A DNA stretch of 64,000 bases from Spirosoma lacussanchae (GTDB lineage: Bacteria > Bacteroidota > Bacteroidia > Cytophagales > Spirosomataceae), in the NCBI RefSeq assembly GCF_005870035.1, contig NZ_SWJG01000007.1:1-64000 (forward strand), given 5' to 3'. The notes beneath the pieces are model-generated. The model did no database searches. It saw only the letters and a program-made list of their open reading frames with translations, and was not told where the DNA came from. The position numbers and the translations under genes are program-made. This document shows positions 50,949-60,656 of the stretch, piece by piece. Numbering within the stretch: position 1 is the first letter of the stretch; each line of letters opens with the position of its first letter.

Positions 50949-52391
50949 CTAGAACCTGAAATAAATAAATGGATTATAGGTGTCGGCAGCCAGATATGCT
51001 ACTGCCATAACGAACAGACCGACCAGTCCCAGTACATAGGCCGTATCCAGGGTCAGGCGCGCCCAGTTTGTAGCCAGCCGCGTCAGAAGCCGTCGCCATA
51101 CGTTCTGGAAACTATGATAGACCGGCGTGGCCAGGATGAACCCCAGCCCCAGCGACACCAGCAGTTCGGCGTTGATGAAATAGCTGAGCGGATAAGCCAC
51201 CGACTTAGCCGCCGGTACCAGCCCCAGCATCTTGCCCAGATACGCCATGGCCGAGTTCAGGTCAGCCGCCCGGAAGAAAACCCAGCCTACCAGCACCACC
51301 ATCAGCGTGTAGACATGACCCACCAGCGCCGGCGCGCGATCGAGTCGCCGGGCCAGACCAGCCCGCTCGATGAGCAGAAAAAGGCCGTGGTACAGACCCC
51401 AGATAATGAAGTTCATACTGGCGCCGTGCCACAAACCCGTCACGAAGAACACAATCAGCAGGTTACGGTACGTACGGGCTTTACTGCCCCGGTTCCCGCC
51501 CAGCGGAATATACAGGTAATCGCGGAACCAGCTCGACAGCGAGATATGCCAGCGACGCCAGAAATCCTGAATGGAACGCGCAATGTATGGGTAGTTGAAG
51601 TTCTCCTTAAAATCGAAACCGACCATCTTGCCGAGTCCGATGGCCATGTCCGAATAGCCCGAAAAGTCGAAATAGATCTGCAGCGAATAGGCCACGATGC
51701 CGAGCCAGGCCGTTGCGGCCGGGTAACTGTCGGGGGGCGCGTTGAAGATGGTGTCGGCCAGGCTGGCGAACGTGTTGGCCAGCAGCACTTTCTTGGCCAG
51801 CCCGATAATGAATCGTTCGGCACCGACCCCGAACTTTTCGAGCGTCACGCTGCGGTCGGTCAACTCGGGGGCTATATCGGCATAGCGAACGATGGGCCCC
51901 GCAATCTGGTGCGGAAACATGGCTACGTAGGTACCGTAATCGAGAAAGCTGCGGTTGGCCCGAATACGACCCCAGTAGATATCGAGCGTGTAGGAAATGC
52001 CCTGAAAGGTATAAAAGCTGATGCCGATCGGCAGCGCAATCTGAGCCAGGGTGAGGCTGTCCGAAACCGGCATGGCAAACGCTTCGGCGAAACCCCGGAC
52101 CGAATCGACCAGAAAGTTGGTGTACTTGTAATAAAACAGCAGCGACAGGCTTCCTGCCAGCGAGAGCAGCAGCCCCGCCCGGCGCTGGCCGGCTTCGATC
52201 AGCCGGCCAGCCAGAAAGTTGATAGCCGCCGACACCAGCAGTACCAGCACCACCGGTCCTTCGCCCCAGGCATAGAACAGCAGACTAGCCCCAAACAACA
52301 ACGCATTTTTCCAACGGCGGGGCGTCAGGTAATAGGCGATGAGGAAAAAAGGAAGGTACAGAAACAGAAAAATCGCGGAACTGAACAGCAT
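50949..52391 (-). CDS. MBOAT-family O-acyltransferase (AlgI-like)
   Basis: This 480-residue multi-pass inner-membrane protein has about ten hydrophobic segments, the HISLSSWFRDYLYIPLGGNRG motif and the catalytic His in FVTGLWHGASMNFIIWG. It resembles AlgI, which passes acetyl groups across the membrane to periplasmic AlgJ/AlgX-type proteins. It is flanked on both sides by such proteins. The target polysaccharide is not known; no synthesis genes lie in the window. Confidence 0.92.
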   Translation of the reverse strand: MLFSSAIFLFLYLPFFLIAYYLTPRRWKNALLFGASLLFYAWGEGPVVLVLLVSAAINFLAGRLIEAGQRRAGLLLSLAGSLSLLFYYKYTNFLVDSVRGFAEAFAMPVSDSLTLAQIALPIGISFYTFQGISYTLDIYWGRIRANRSFLDYGTYVAMFPHQIAGPIVRYADIAPELTDRSVTLEKFGVGAERFIIGLAKKVLLANTFASLADTIFNAPPDSYPAATAWLGIVAYSLQIYFDFSGYSDMAIGLGKMVGFDFKENFNYPYIARSIQDFWRRWHISLSSWFRDYLYIPLGGNRGSKARTYRNLLIVFFVTGLWHGASMNFIIWGLYHGLFLLIERAGLARRLDRAPALVGHVYTLMVVLVGWVFFRAADLNSAMAYLGKMLGLVPAAKSVAYPLSYFINAELLVSLGLGFILATPVYHSFQNVWRRLLTRLATNWARLTLDTAYVLGLVGLFVMAVAYLAADTYNPFIYFRF

Positions 52392-52411
52392 CAGGCGAAT
52401 ATAATTTGTGG

Positions 52412-52443
52412 CAAAGGTAGACTATTGGGTAGCGTCTTGCCAA
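52412..52443 (-). promoter_or_regulatory. Promoter of the MBOAT gene
   Basis: On the minus strand TTG (52443-52441), 21 bases, TACCTTTG (52419-52412) fit the -33/-7 consensus, 20 bases before the ATG at 52391. Confidence 0.7.
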
Positions 52444-52468
52444 AACTAGGCCCGAAAGGCGTAGGTAG

Positions 52469-53584
52469 CTAGAGCTGCGACAGCAAATTAATGTTTCGTT
52501 CTACGACTTCAAATACCACAATATCAGGCTTCACCGCATTGAGCAAACGGGCGTCGAGCCGACAGTCGCGTACAAAAATTGACTCACCAAAATAGTGGGG
52601 TAAGTATTGCATGACAAACAAACTGAACGAGTCGCCAACGAAGAGCAGCCGCGGCTGGCTACAGTCCGTTCCGGTAAACCGCAGAATGGGGTAGGGCGAT
52701 CCGTAGCGTTGGGATAAGGTATCGGGGGGCGGCAGGCTGCGGCCGTCGGTGCGCTGCACGTTATAATACAACGGATCTTTAATGCGCTGCTGCAACCCGA
52801 TCATACGCACCAGATCGCCCCCAAAACCGGGCGATGGCGTGATGGTATAGGTTGACGAGTCCACGACAGGCAGCCGCGCGTTCAGGCGGTGCAGATGTTT
52901 CATCAGAGCCGCACAGCTAACCAGCGAACCGACGTTGTTCCAGTGCGTATCAGTCTGGTAGTACAGCTGATAGCGTCGCTTGGCGGCTTGCAGGGTATCG
53001 CGCAGGTCAATGAAGTGAATACCCGGCAAACGGCTGATGTGGCGGTGCAACACATCCAGACGGGACGGTCGGTGGGTATTGACCAGTTGCTCGGGCAGGT
53101 ACTCGCTGTAAACAGACTGGGCATCGGGCGGAATAACAACAATCAGCTGGCTGTGATAGCGGCCCAGTTCGGCTTGCCGATGGTTCAGGTGGGTCAGCAG
53201 GTTCGTCAGCGAATCGGCGGGCCAGGGAAGCAGGCCCCGGTGCTGATCCATGATTCTGTTTTCGCTGTTCCCCAGAAAAAACCAGCCTTGTCGGCCGATG
53301 ACTACTTTTTCGGGCAGGGGCGACTGGCCCAGCACAAACAGTTTCCAGCGGCTGTATAGCTGAAACAGGGCATCGCGCCAGCCGAAGGTTTGTTTGTAAT
53401 AAGCCTCGAAGTCGCGCTTGTACCGCATGACGTGCGGAAACTCAAAAACGGGTCTGCGAAGCCGTTGTCGGTTTTCGGTGTTTTCGAACGAAACCGATAG
53501 CCCCAGCAGGTAATCAGCGGTGGGCAGAATGAGCAACAGGGCAAACAACAGAGCGATTAACTTGTGCGTAAACGGATGCCTCAT
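52469..53584 (-). CDS. AlgJ/AlgX-like SGNH O-acetylation protein, paralogue B
   Basis: This 371-residue protein is a paralogue of the one at 49.8 kb, with the same layout: a membrane helix near the N-terminus, FLGNSENRIMDQHRGLLP, VIPPDAQSVYSEYLPEQL, YYQTDTHWNNVGS and LLFVGDSFSLFVMQYLP. Both end in PDIVVxEVVERNI. The duplication flanking the MBOAT gene suggests that the two handle different positions or substrates, or act as a pair (inference). It has its own upstream region, separate from the MBOAT promoter. Confidence 0.84.
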   Translation of the reverse strand: MRHPFTHKLIALLFALLLILPTADYLLGLSVSFENTENRQRLRRPVFEFPHVMRYKRDFEAYYKQTFGWRDALFQLYSRWKLFVLGQSPLPEKVVIGRQGWFFLGNSENRIMDQHRGLLPWPADSLTNLLTHLNHRQAELGRYHSQLIVVIPPDAQSVYSEYLPEQLVNTHRPSRLDVLHRHISRLPGIHFIDLRDTLQAAKRRYQLYYQTDTHWNNVGSLVSCAALMKHLHRLNARLPVVDSSTYTITPSPGFGGDLVRMIGLQQRIKDPLYYNVQRTDGRSLPPPDTLSQRYGSPYPILRFTGTDCSQPRLLFVGDSFSLFVMQYLPHYFGESIFVRDCRLDARLLNAVKPDIVVFEVVERNINLLSQL

Positions 53585-53862
53585 ACCAGCCTGGATGAAG
53601 AAAGTAAGTGTGGACCTATTCCCTAAAGACGGGATGATTACAAACTTAATTTATTGATGCTATAGCGGTAACGTAGAGCGACCCGGTAATGGACTACGGC
53701 AATTCATGTAGCTGACCGAGAGCGACTCATGTAGATTCGATTGTGTCAATAACTTTGCCATTCCTGACTAAGCGGCTAGGTATGAAAAGTTGCTTATTTT
53801 AGTGAGCGGTAGATAGACGTTGAGGAATATGGCTTGTAAGTCAGTAGGTTAGCCCGGCTTAT

Positions 53863-54915
53863 ATGAATCGAAGCACGCATAAATACCAGCTCAGACTGCT
53901 GCCAATGCACCCGAAGCAATACGTGCTTGGGGTGTTGATGCTTGTTGGTATGGCCCGCTGTACGGCCGATTATCCGGCTACGAACACGACCGTGCCGCCA
54001 CAATCGACAGGACCCGTATCGACCACGCCCGCTCCGGCGACGACTACGCCCGGCTCGACCACCCCGACTAGCCCAGCGGCTTCGGTAGACACGCTGACGG
54101 CGCTACCGCCCCCCCGTTTCGAGCCTGACGGGGGCAATCTGTACGTAGGCACGCCCGTACGACTGGTGGCCGACTCGCTACCGCCCCAGTCCGTTGTCGA
54201 GTATTCCGTTGATCAGGGAGCGAACTGGAAAGCCGGTGACCGGTTTCCGCTGATGGATGGGGGCGCACTGCTGGCCCGGATCCGGGTGGGTACGAAAGCC
54301 GCGCAGCGTCGTAGCCGGCCCTTTTTGGTGCACTTCAACCGGGTACTGATAATCGGCAACAGCATCATGGAGCATTTGCCGGTGCCGTCGTTGGGTTGGT
54401 TCAATAGTAACGGAATGGCCGCTTCGTCTCCGCAGCACGATTTTGTCTATCTACTGACGCAGCGGCTCAAAGCCCTACAGCCAAGTGTGGTGGTCAGGCT
54501 ACAGAATGGAGGCAGCTTTGAACGGAATTACGCACAGATGAACCTGGCCGACTGGGATGAGTCGCTGCGGTTTGCGCCTGATCTGGTTGTCGTGCGGATT
54601 GCCGAGAATGTAGCCGAAGACCAGGTAGACCGGCTCCGTTTCGAAACGTACTACCGCAACCTGCTAACCCGCTTCGCGACCAGCGCCGGGCCGGTGAAGA
54701 TTGTCTGCTCAACGAGTTTCTGGAACCAGCCGCGTACCGACGCCATCATCCGCAGCGTGGCCGCTGAAAAAGGCTACCCGGTGGCGGACCTGAGCGCGCT
54801 GGTCGATAAACCGGACTATATGGCCAGTCAGTATAAAAACCCCGATGTGGCCCGGCACCCTAACGATCGCGGCATGCAGCAGATAGCCAGTCTGTTATGG
54901 GCCAGCATCCAGTAA
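53863..54915 (+). CDS. Secreted SGNH/GDSL-hydrolase-like protein, possible lipoprotein
   Basis: This 350-residue protein has a hydrophobic leader with a possible lipobox (LVGMARC, Cys at about 33 from the first ATG; starting at 53905 is equally likely), then a Thr/Pro-rich linker (about 40-75), a small beta domain, and an SGNH domain: VLIIGNSIMEHLP (GNS in place of GDS), RIAENVAEDQ with the Asn of block III, and ARHPNDRGMQQ with the Asp/His pair. It may remove or move acyl groups on the polysaccharide handled by the neighbouring AlgI/J set (inference). Confidence 0.78.
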   Translation: MNRSTHKYQLRLLPMHPKQYVLGVLMLVGMARCTADYPATNTTVPPQSTGPVSTTPAPATTTPGSTTPTSPAASVDTLTALPPPRFEPDGGNLYVGTPVRLVADSLPPQSVVEYSVDQGANWKAGDRFPLMDGGALLARIRVGTKAAQRRSRPFLVHFNRVLIIGNSIMEHLPVPSLGWFNSNGMAASSPQHDFVYLLTQRLKALQPSVVVRLQNGGSFERNYAQMNLADWDESLRFAPDLVVVRIAENVAEDQVDRLRFETYYRNLLTRFATSAGPVKIVCSTSFWNQPRTDAIIRSVAAEKGYPVADLSALVDKPDYMASQYKNPDVARHPNDRGMQQIASLLWASIQ

Positions 54916-54927
54916 CAGATCCCCCCA

Positions 54928-54975
54928 GTACGCCAGCAGCCGCTACTGACGGGTCAATAGCGGCTGCTGGCGTAC
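54928..54975. terminator. Hairpin between convergent SGNH and barrel genes
   Basis: An 18-bp perfect stem (54928-54945 with 54958-54975) with a 12-base loop lies between two convergent genes. Confidence 0.7.
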
Positions 54976-54988
54976 TGAAGAAGACGGA

Positions 54989-55621
54989 TCAGAAGAATGA
55001 CAATCGCAGAATGAAAGGACTGCTGCCGTAAATAGCCCGGGCCACGCTGCTGTTGGCATTCAGGTTATAAAGCGCCGTCAGGTTAACCCCAAACCGGCGG
55101 CTGATGGGCTGCATATAGGTCAGGCCCAGCAGGGGAGATGTAAGTCCAAGGCTGGCTTTCTGGTTGAGCTGGTCGTACCGCACCTGAATGGTCGTATTTT
55201 CTACTTCGCCATGCAGGTAGAGGTTAGGCAGAATGGACGGAATGGCTTCGTACATCACAAAACCGCGGCCACCGTACTGGTTGTAGGTCTCGACGGGTAC
55301 CGTTGCGCCGGTGTTGGTAATGCCTTTGTAACGCGTGTACGTATAGCTGGCCCCTACGCCGACCAGCACCCGCTCGGTCGCCTGATAGGCAATAACGGGC
55401 GATGCACCCAGGCTGAACGGATTGCCAAACCGGAAGCCATTGATGCCCCCCCCAAACCGAAGCCGCTGGCCGAACGGGAGAGGACGACCTTCGGGCGTCT
55501 GGGTGCGGAGCGGGTCTTTGCCCTGGTCGCGCCGATCTTCGGGGTCTTCGGTAAGCTGCCCGAAGGTTACGGTGCTGCTGAGCAGAGCCGCGATGACGAG
55601 TATTTTCTGGATATGATTCAT
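54989..55621 (-). CDS. Putative outer-membrane beta-barrel protein
   Basis: This 210-residue protein has a signal peptide (about 1-21, ILVIAALLSSTVTFGQ), a charged stretch (DPEDRRDQGKDP), then alternating strands (RFGGGINGFRFGNPFSLG, VLVGVGASYTYTRY, GFVMYEAIPS) ending in an aromatic C-terminus (FILRLSFF), as expected for an outer-membrane barrel. No family is recognised. It is a single gene, convergent with the SGNH gene. Confidence 0.72.
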   Translation of the reverse strand: MNHIQKILVIAALLSSTVTFGQLTEDPEDRRDQGKDPLRTQTPEGRPLPFGQRLRFGGGINGFRFGNPFSLGASPVIAYQATERVLVGVGASYTYTRYKGITNTGATVPVETYNQYGGRGFVMYEAIPSILPNLYLHGEVENTTIQVRYDQLNQKASLGLTSPLLGLTYMQPISRRFGVNLTALYNLNANSSVARAIYGSSPFILRLSFF

Positions 55622-55743
55622 GATGATGCGAAAGTGCTATTCAGCACGATTAGTAACGAAATCGGCCCGTTCAATAGTACGCAGGTGGGCCAGACCCTGT
55701 TGCATTCCCTCAGAATGACTCGTTTGCCGGCCTAACCGTTCGG

Positions 55744-56376
55744 TCAGAACGTAAATTCTTTTACTTCAGGGTCGTTCAGCAGCCGTTTGATGCATTTCTC
55801 GTGGTTTTTCTCCGACCCGCTCACCCGCCAGTATCCGATGATCTCGGTACCGATCCGCTGCTGGTGACTGCGCGTAGGCGAAAGCCCACACTCTTCAAAG
55901 AATTTCTCGTACTGGGCCAGCGTCCTGTTCCGGAACGGAGTCACAATCTTGTACTCTCGTAGCTGATTCCACTTACTGATGCGTCTGGACAGGCCCGACA
56001 GCAGCAGCAATGACCCCAGCACAAACCCGAAGCCCGTGAGCGCAATGTCGTACTGACCACTACCCAGACACATACCCAGCGCCGACACGACCCATACTAC
56101 CGCGGCTGTGGTCAGGCCCTTGACGCGGTTTTCTTCCCGGAAAATGATACCGGCGCCCAGAAATCCGATGCCGTTAACGATGTTAGCCGCAATACGATCG
56201 GTACTGTTGCCGCCAATCCGCACCGATACCATCGTAAACAGCGCCGAGCCAACGCAGATCATAATCATGGTCCGGAACCCGGCGGCCTTCCCGCGGTATT
56301 CACGCTCGGCCCCGATCAGCCCGCCAGCCAGCAGAGCCGCCACCAGACGGAGTATGTCTTCTTCAAAAAAAACCAT
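55744..56376 (-). CDS. MgtC/SapB-family membrane protein
   Basis: This 210-residue protein has four or five transmembrane helices in its first 135 residues with the MgtC block LLAGGLIGAEREYRGKAAGFRT, NIVNGIGFLGAGIIFREENRVKGLTTAA and a cytoplasmic C-terminal ACT-like domain (about 140-208). The family includes magnesium- or virulence-related MgtC, but most members, like this one, have unknown function. It is divergent from uvrA, with 170 bases between. Confidence 0.9.
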   Translation of the reverse strand: MVFFEEDILRLVAALLAGGLIGAEREYRGKAAGFRTMIMICVGSALFTMVSVRIGGNSTDRIAANIVNGIGFLGAGIIFREENRVKGLTTAAVVWVVSALGMCLGSGQYDIALTGFGFVLGSLLLLSGLSRRISKWNQLREYKIVTPFRNRTLAQYEKFFEECGLSPTRSHQQRIGTEIIGYWRVSGSEKNHEKCIKRLLNDPEVKEFTF

Positions 56377-56546
56377 CGAATCCCGTGAAAAATGTACGAA
56401 TACGCCTGCACGCTGAGTAACGATCGGCCGGGCCGCGTAAATGCCCCCGACTTATTCGGAATCCCCTATCCATTACTCGTTTTTGCCGAACCTAACCGAC
56501 CCTAAAACCGTTAAAACCTAGATAGAGTTTACCCTACTGACTCCGA

Positions 56547-59465
56547 ATGAATTCAACCACGGAAACCGAACCACTGCGTTCCGTTGACCACCTCGACCCC
56601 CGGCAGTTTATTATCATCAAAGGGGCGAAAGTACATAATCTGAAAGGAATTGACGTTGCCATTCCGCGCAACAAGTTGGTGGTGCTGACGGGCCTGTCGG
56701 GTTCCGGTAAGTCATCGCTGGCGTTTGATACGCTCTTTGCCGAAGGGCAGCGGATGTATGTCGAAAGCCTGAGCAGCTACGCCCGGCAGTTTCTGGGCCG
56801 GATGGAAAAACCCGAGGTCGAGTACATCAAAGGGGTGTCGCCGGCCATCGCCATCGAACAGAAAGTCTCGACCCGCAACCCGCGCTCTACCGTGGGCACC
56901 TCGACCGAGATTTACGACTACCTTAAGCTGTTGTTTGCGCGGGCCGGTGTTACCTATTCGCCCGTGTCGGGCCGGGAGGTGCGCCGGGATAGCGTTACCG
57001 ATGTGGTCAACTACATCTTCTCCTTCGGGGCTGGTCCGGATGGCGCAGCGCAGCGCGTCATGATCACGACGCCCCTGATCATTCACGAAGGCCGAACGCT
57101 CGACTACGAACTAAAAATCCTGCTGCAGAAAGGCTACACCCGTATTGTGGCCGATGGCGATTCGACGGGTCAGCAGGTGATTCAGATCGAAGACCTGCTC
57201 GAAGCCGATGGCACGATCGCGTCGGCGCTGCCGCCTTTTCTGGAAATCCTGATCGACCGGGGCACCGTAACGTTCGATGAGCAGGGTCAGCCCGACGAAG
57301 ATACGCAATACCGCTTTTCTGACTCGGTACAAACGGCTTTCAACGAGGGCGATGGCGTATGCCGGGTCGATGTGGTCGGTAAAGAGTCGCGCACCTTCTC
57401 CGACAAGTTTGAGCTGGACGGTATCGCCTTTGAGGAGCCGAGTGTAAACCTGTTTACGTTCAACAACCCCTACGGCGCCTGCCGCCGGTGCGACGGCTTC
57501 GGGAAGGTGCTCGGTATCGATCCCGACCTGGTCATTCCCGACAAAAACCTGTCGGTCTTTGAAGGGGCTATTATGCCGTGGCGGAGCGAAAAGATGAGCG
57601 AGGAGTTTCTGAAGCCGCTGCTGCGGAACGGGATTCGTTTTGACTTTCCCATCCATCGGCCCTACAAAGACCTGACCCCCGCCGAGCAGGAGTTGCTCTG
57701 GACGGGTAACAAATACTTCGACGGGCTCAACGCCTTTTTTCAGTACGTCGAAAGTCAGACCTTCAAGGTGCAGTACCGCGTGATGCTGTCGCGCTACCGG
57801 GGCAAAACAACCTGTCCCGAATGTCGGGGGTCGCGCCTGCGCCGGGATGCGAGCTATGTAAAAGTGGCGGGTAAATCGATTACGGATCTCGTACTCATGC
57901 CCATTACCCAAACGGCCGCTTTCTTCCGCGAGCTGGACCTGCCCGCTCACCAGCAGCAGGTTGCTAACCGAATCCTGATCGAAATTCGCAACCGGCTCGA
58001 TTATATGGAGCGCGTTGGGCTGGGTTACCTGACGCTCAACCGCCTGACTAACTCGCTCTCGGGGGGCGAGTACCAGCGGATCAAGCTGGCAACCTCGCTC
58101 GGCTCGGCTCTGGTCGGGTCGATGTACATTCTCGACGAACCCAGCATTGGGCTGCATCCCCGCGATACCAAACGGCTGGTCAGCGTGCTCGAATCGCTCC
58201 GCGATATGGGTAATACCGTCATCGTCGTTGAGCATGAAGAAGAAGTCATGCGGGCCGCCGACCAGCTCATCGACATCGGTCCCGATGCCGGTACGGGGGG
58301 CGGCCATCTGGTCTTTCAGGGTACGCTGAACGATGCCTTGCTGGAGACGGGGATTGACCATCTGCTTCCGGCCAACCCGGCTCTGCGGTCACATACGCTC
58401 GACTTCCTGACGGGCCGCGAAACGGTGCCGGTGCCGACCTTCCGGCGTAAGGCGACGAACTTTATCGAGCTGAAAGGCGCCCGGGAAAACAACCTGAAAG
58501 ACGTAGACATCCGGATTCCGCTCAACACGCTGACGGTCGTAACGGGTGTGTCGGGTTCGGGTAAGAGTACGCTGATTCGGAAGGTGCTGTACCCGGCGCT
58601 GATGCGTCACAAAGGCGACGCGGCCGAAGAAGCTGGCAAATACGCCGAGTTGAGCGGCTCACTCGATCGGGTGCAGGCCATCGAGATGATCGACCAGAAC
58701 CCCATTGGCAAGTCGAGCCGGTCTAACCCGGTTACGTATATCAAAGCCTACGACTACCTCCGGCAGGTCCTGGCCGAGCAGCCCGTATCGAAGTCGCGGG
58801 GATACAAGCCGAGCCATTTTTCGTTCAACGTCGACGGCGGTCGCTGTGAGGTTTGTCAGGGCGAGGGCGAGGTAAAGATTGAGATGCAGTTCATGGCCGA
58901 CATCTACCTCAAGTGTGAGGGCTGCGGAGGTCATCGGTTCAAGCAGGAAATCCTGGAGGTGACCCTGCGCGACAAAAACGTATCGGACATCCTGGACATG
59001 ACCGTCGACGAAGCGATCGAGTTTTTCCGGGAGGCCGAACCGAAAATGGCCGATAAACTCATGCCGTTGCAGGAGGTCGGGCTGGGCTACATTGGCCTGG
59101 GCCAGTCATCGAATACGCTCTCGGGGGGCGAGGCTCAGCGCGTGAAGCTGGCGTCGTTTCTGGGTAAAGGCAATCCCAACAAAGGCGGTACGCTGTTTAT
59201 CTTCGACGAACCAACAACGGGGCTGCACTTCCACGACATCCGCAAGCTGCTGTCGGCGATCAACGCGCTGGTCGACCAGGGGGATTCGGTCCTGATTATT
59301 GAGCACAACATGGAAGTTATCAAGAGTGCCGACCATATCATCGACTTGGGTCCGGAAGGGGGCGAAACGGGTGGCTATGTGACGTTTACGGGTACGCCCG
59401 AAGCCATGGTCGCCCTCCCCGAAGGCAAGAACTACACCGCCGATTTTCTGCGCGGTAAGGTCTAG
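56547..59465 (+). CDS. uvrA: UvrA, excinuclease ABC subunit A
   Basis: This 972-residue ATPase finds DNA damage for nucleotide-excision repair together with UvrB. It has two ABC modules: Walker A GLSGSGKSS near 50 and GVSGSGKST near 665, signature LSGGEYQRIKLATSLGS and LSGGEAQRVKLASFLG, and zinc fingers in CRRCDGFG with CPECRGSRLR, and CEVCQGEGEV with CEGCGGHRF. It is slightly longer than the E. coli protein (940 residues). The start at 56547 is supported by FIIIKGAKVHNLKGIDV following a short N-terminus. The gene ends at a clear terminator. Confidence 0.97.
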   Translation: MNSTTETEPLRSVDHLDPRQFIIIKGAKVHNLKGIDVAIPRNKLVVLTGLSGSGKSSLAFDTLFAEGQRMYVESLSSYARQFLGRMEKPEVEYIKGVSPAIAIEQKVSTRNPRSTVGTSTEIYDYLKLLFARAGVTYSPVSGREVRRDSVTDVVNYIFSFGAGPDGAAQRVMITTPLIIHEGRTLDYELKILLQKGYTRIVADGDSTGQQVIQIEDLLEADGTIASALPPFLEILIDRGTVTFDEQGQPDEDTQYRFSDSVQTAFNEGDGVCRVDVVGKESRTFSDKFELDGIAFEEPSVNLFTFNNPYGACRRCDGFGKVLGIDPDLVIPDKNLSVFEGAIMPWRSEKMSEEFLKPLLRNGIRFDFPIHRPYKDLTPAEQELLWTGNKYFDGLNAFFQYVESQTFKVQYRVMLSRYRGKTTCPECRGSRLRRDASYVKVAGKSITDLVLMPITQTAAFFRELDLPAHQQQVANRILIEIRNRLDYMERVGLGYLTLNRLTNSLSGGEYQRIKLATSLGSALVGSMYILDEPSIGLHPRDTKRLVSVLESLRDMGNTVIVVEHEEEVMRAADQLIDIGPDAGTGGGHLVFQGTLNDALLETGIDHLLPANPALRSHTLDFLTGRETVPVPTFRRKATNFIELKGARENNLKDVDIRIPLNTLTVVTGVSGSGKSTLIRKVLYPALMRHKGDAAEEAGKYAELSGSLDRVQAIEMIDQNPIGKSSRSNPVTYIKAYDYLRQVLAEQPVSKSRGYKPSHFSFNVDGGRCEVCQGEGEVKIEMQFMADIYLKCEGCGGHRFKQEILEVTLRDKNVSDILDMTVDEAIEFFREAEPKMADKLMPLQEVGLGYIGLGQSSNTLSGGEAQRVKLASFLGKGNPNKGGTLFIFDEPTTGLHFHDIRKLLSAINALVDQGDSVLIIEHNMEVIKSADHIIDLGPEGGETGGYVTFTGTPEAMVALPEGKNYTADFLRGKV

Positions 59466-59490
59466 ATCAGGCAGATTATTTCCCGGTAGA

Positions 59491-59520
59491 AAAGACGGAT
59501 GGTCTCATCCGTCTTTTTTT
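59491..59520 (+). terminator. Terminator after uvrA
   Basis: AAAGACGGATG (59491-59501) pairs with CATCCGTCTTT (59506-59516) followed by T4, an intrinsic terminator for uvrA. Confidence 0.85.
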
Positions 59521-60562
59521 ATGGGTGCATGGCCCGAATCCACTCGCGCACGAGTGCTACGCCTTCGCGGTGGGTGACTTTGCGGGCTACTTCGGGCATC
59601 ATCACGCCCGGGTCCGTCGACTCCATCCGATAGACAAGGATAGACTCGTCGGGTTTGCCGGGTACAATATCGAACTGACGCCCGCCCGAGCCGCGGCCGG
59701 CCGCCACCGGCGTTTTCTGCACTCCCCAGGCGGTTGGGTTCGTTTCAGTATGGCGCAGGTTCAGGCCCGAGGTGCTGGCCGGTCCGTCGGGGCGGTGGCA
59801 GTGGGCGCAGTTGATGTCGAGCCAGGCGCGGGCCCGCGCATCCAGGCTCCCCGTTGCAGGATCGTTCCAGACCGGCGTTTTCGGCACGCTGGCCAGCGCG
59901 GGCAGATTCGTCAGCAGGCCGTGTTGCTGCCAGTAGGTGAGCTGGTTGGCTTCTCCGTCGGCATAAGTCAGGTTGCCATTGAGCTGCCGCGCCGACGGGC
60001 CAATAGGCATGAGGGTTTCGTTACGGTTATGACAGCCTTTACACTGGTTCAGGTTGGGCATCACATAAAGCTGGCGGTGATTTTTGCCGCTGGCATCCGT
60101 ATAGGCTACGTTTGTCTGCTCGCCGGCTACTTCGAGGATGGCGTCGGTCTGCTCGGCGTTCCAGACGTATTCGAGGGCTTTCCAGCCCGCAGCTTCGTGG
60201 ACCAGCAACCGGGTCTCGAGCAAACGTCGGCCTTTGTCGGGCTGGCGAAAATCGGTCGGGAAATAAAACGTCTTGATCAGCACCGTACCGACCGGAAAAG
60301 CCAGCACGTCGTCGGGCGTATACGGCACCGACTGGCCGGCGGGTAGCCGAACGAACCGCAGTTTTTCGGCATAATCGGAAAACAGCGGGGTGTTGAGCCG
60401 ATAGGGAACAACCCCGGCCGCCGGTTGCTGATCAGCGATATTGCCCGTAAAAAAGCCCCAGGCCGAGAGGCTTTCCGGTGCTGCTACAGCCGGGTAATCC
60501 TGCCTGATGGTAAAGGCAACCGACAGCAAAAAAGCACCGATCGATAGGAGAAGACCTTTCAT
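59519..60562 (-). CDS. Diheme c-type cytochrome-like protein (TIGR03806/SO2930 type)
   Basis: This 347-residue protein has a signal peptide (about 1-19) and two CxxCH heme sites: Cys174/Cys177/His178 (NQCKGCHNRNE) and Cys252/Cys255/His256 (NCAHCHRPDG). The first half is beta-rich (LNTPLFSDYAEKLRFVRLP, FPVGTVLIKTFYF). From memory it matches TIGR03806, a family that occurs in two-gene pairs with a beta-helix protein (TIGR03805) of unknown function, and that beta-helix gene is directly upstream here. It probably acts in the periplasm or on the outer membrane in electron transfer. Confidence 0.85.
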   Translation of the reverse strand: MKGLLLSIGAFLLSVAFTIRQDYPAVAAPESLSAWGFFTGNIADQQPAAGVVPYRLNTPLFSDYAEKLRFVRLPAGQSVPYTPDDVLAFPVGTVLIKTFYFPTDFRQPDKGRRLLETRLLVHEAAGWKALEYVWNAEQTDAILEVAGEQTNVAYTDASGKNHRQLYVMPNLNQCKGCHNRNETLMPIGPSARQLNGNLTYADGEANQLTYWQQHGLLTNLPALASVPKTPVWNDPATGSLDARARAWLDINCAHCHRPDGPASTSGLNLRHTETNPTAWGVQKTPVAAGRGSGGRQFDIVPGKPDESILVYRMESTDPGVMMPEVARKVTHREGVALVREWIRAMHP

Positions 60563-60656
60563 AGCACGGAGGGTAAGTGTTTGTTGGTTTTGTCATCCCG
60601 ACCGGTACGCCGGTCGGGACTACAGAAAAGGCGACCTGGCGTCGTTCAGGTGGGGG

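Noticed and set aside
51114-52472. 452-codon plus-strand frame across the MBOAT gene
   Set aside because: Antisense to a clear MBOAT acyltransferase; its long open frame comes from the GC-rich codon pattern.
57111-58361. 416-codon minus-strand frame across uvrA
   Set aside because: Antisense to UvrA, whose ATPase and zinc motifs are complete.
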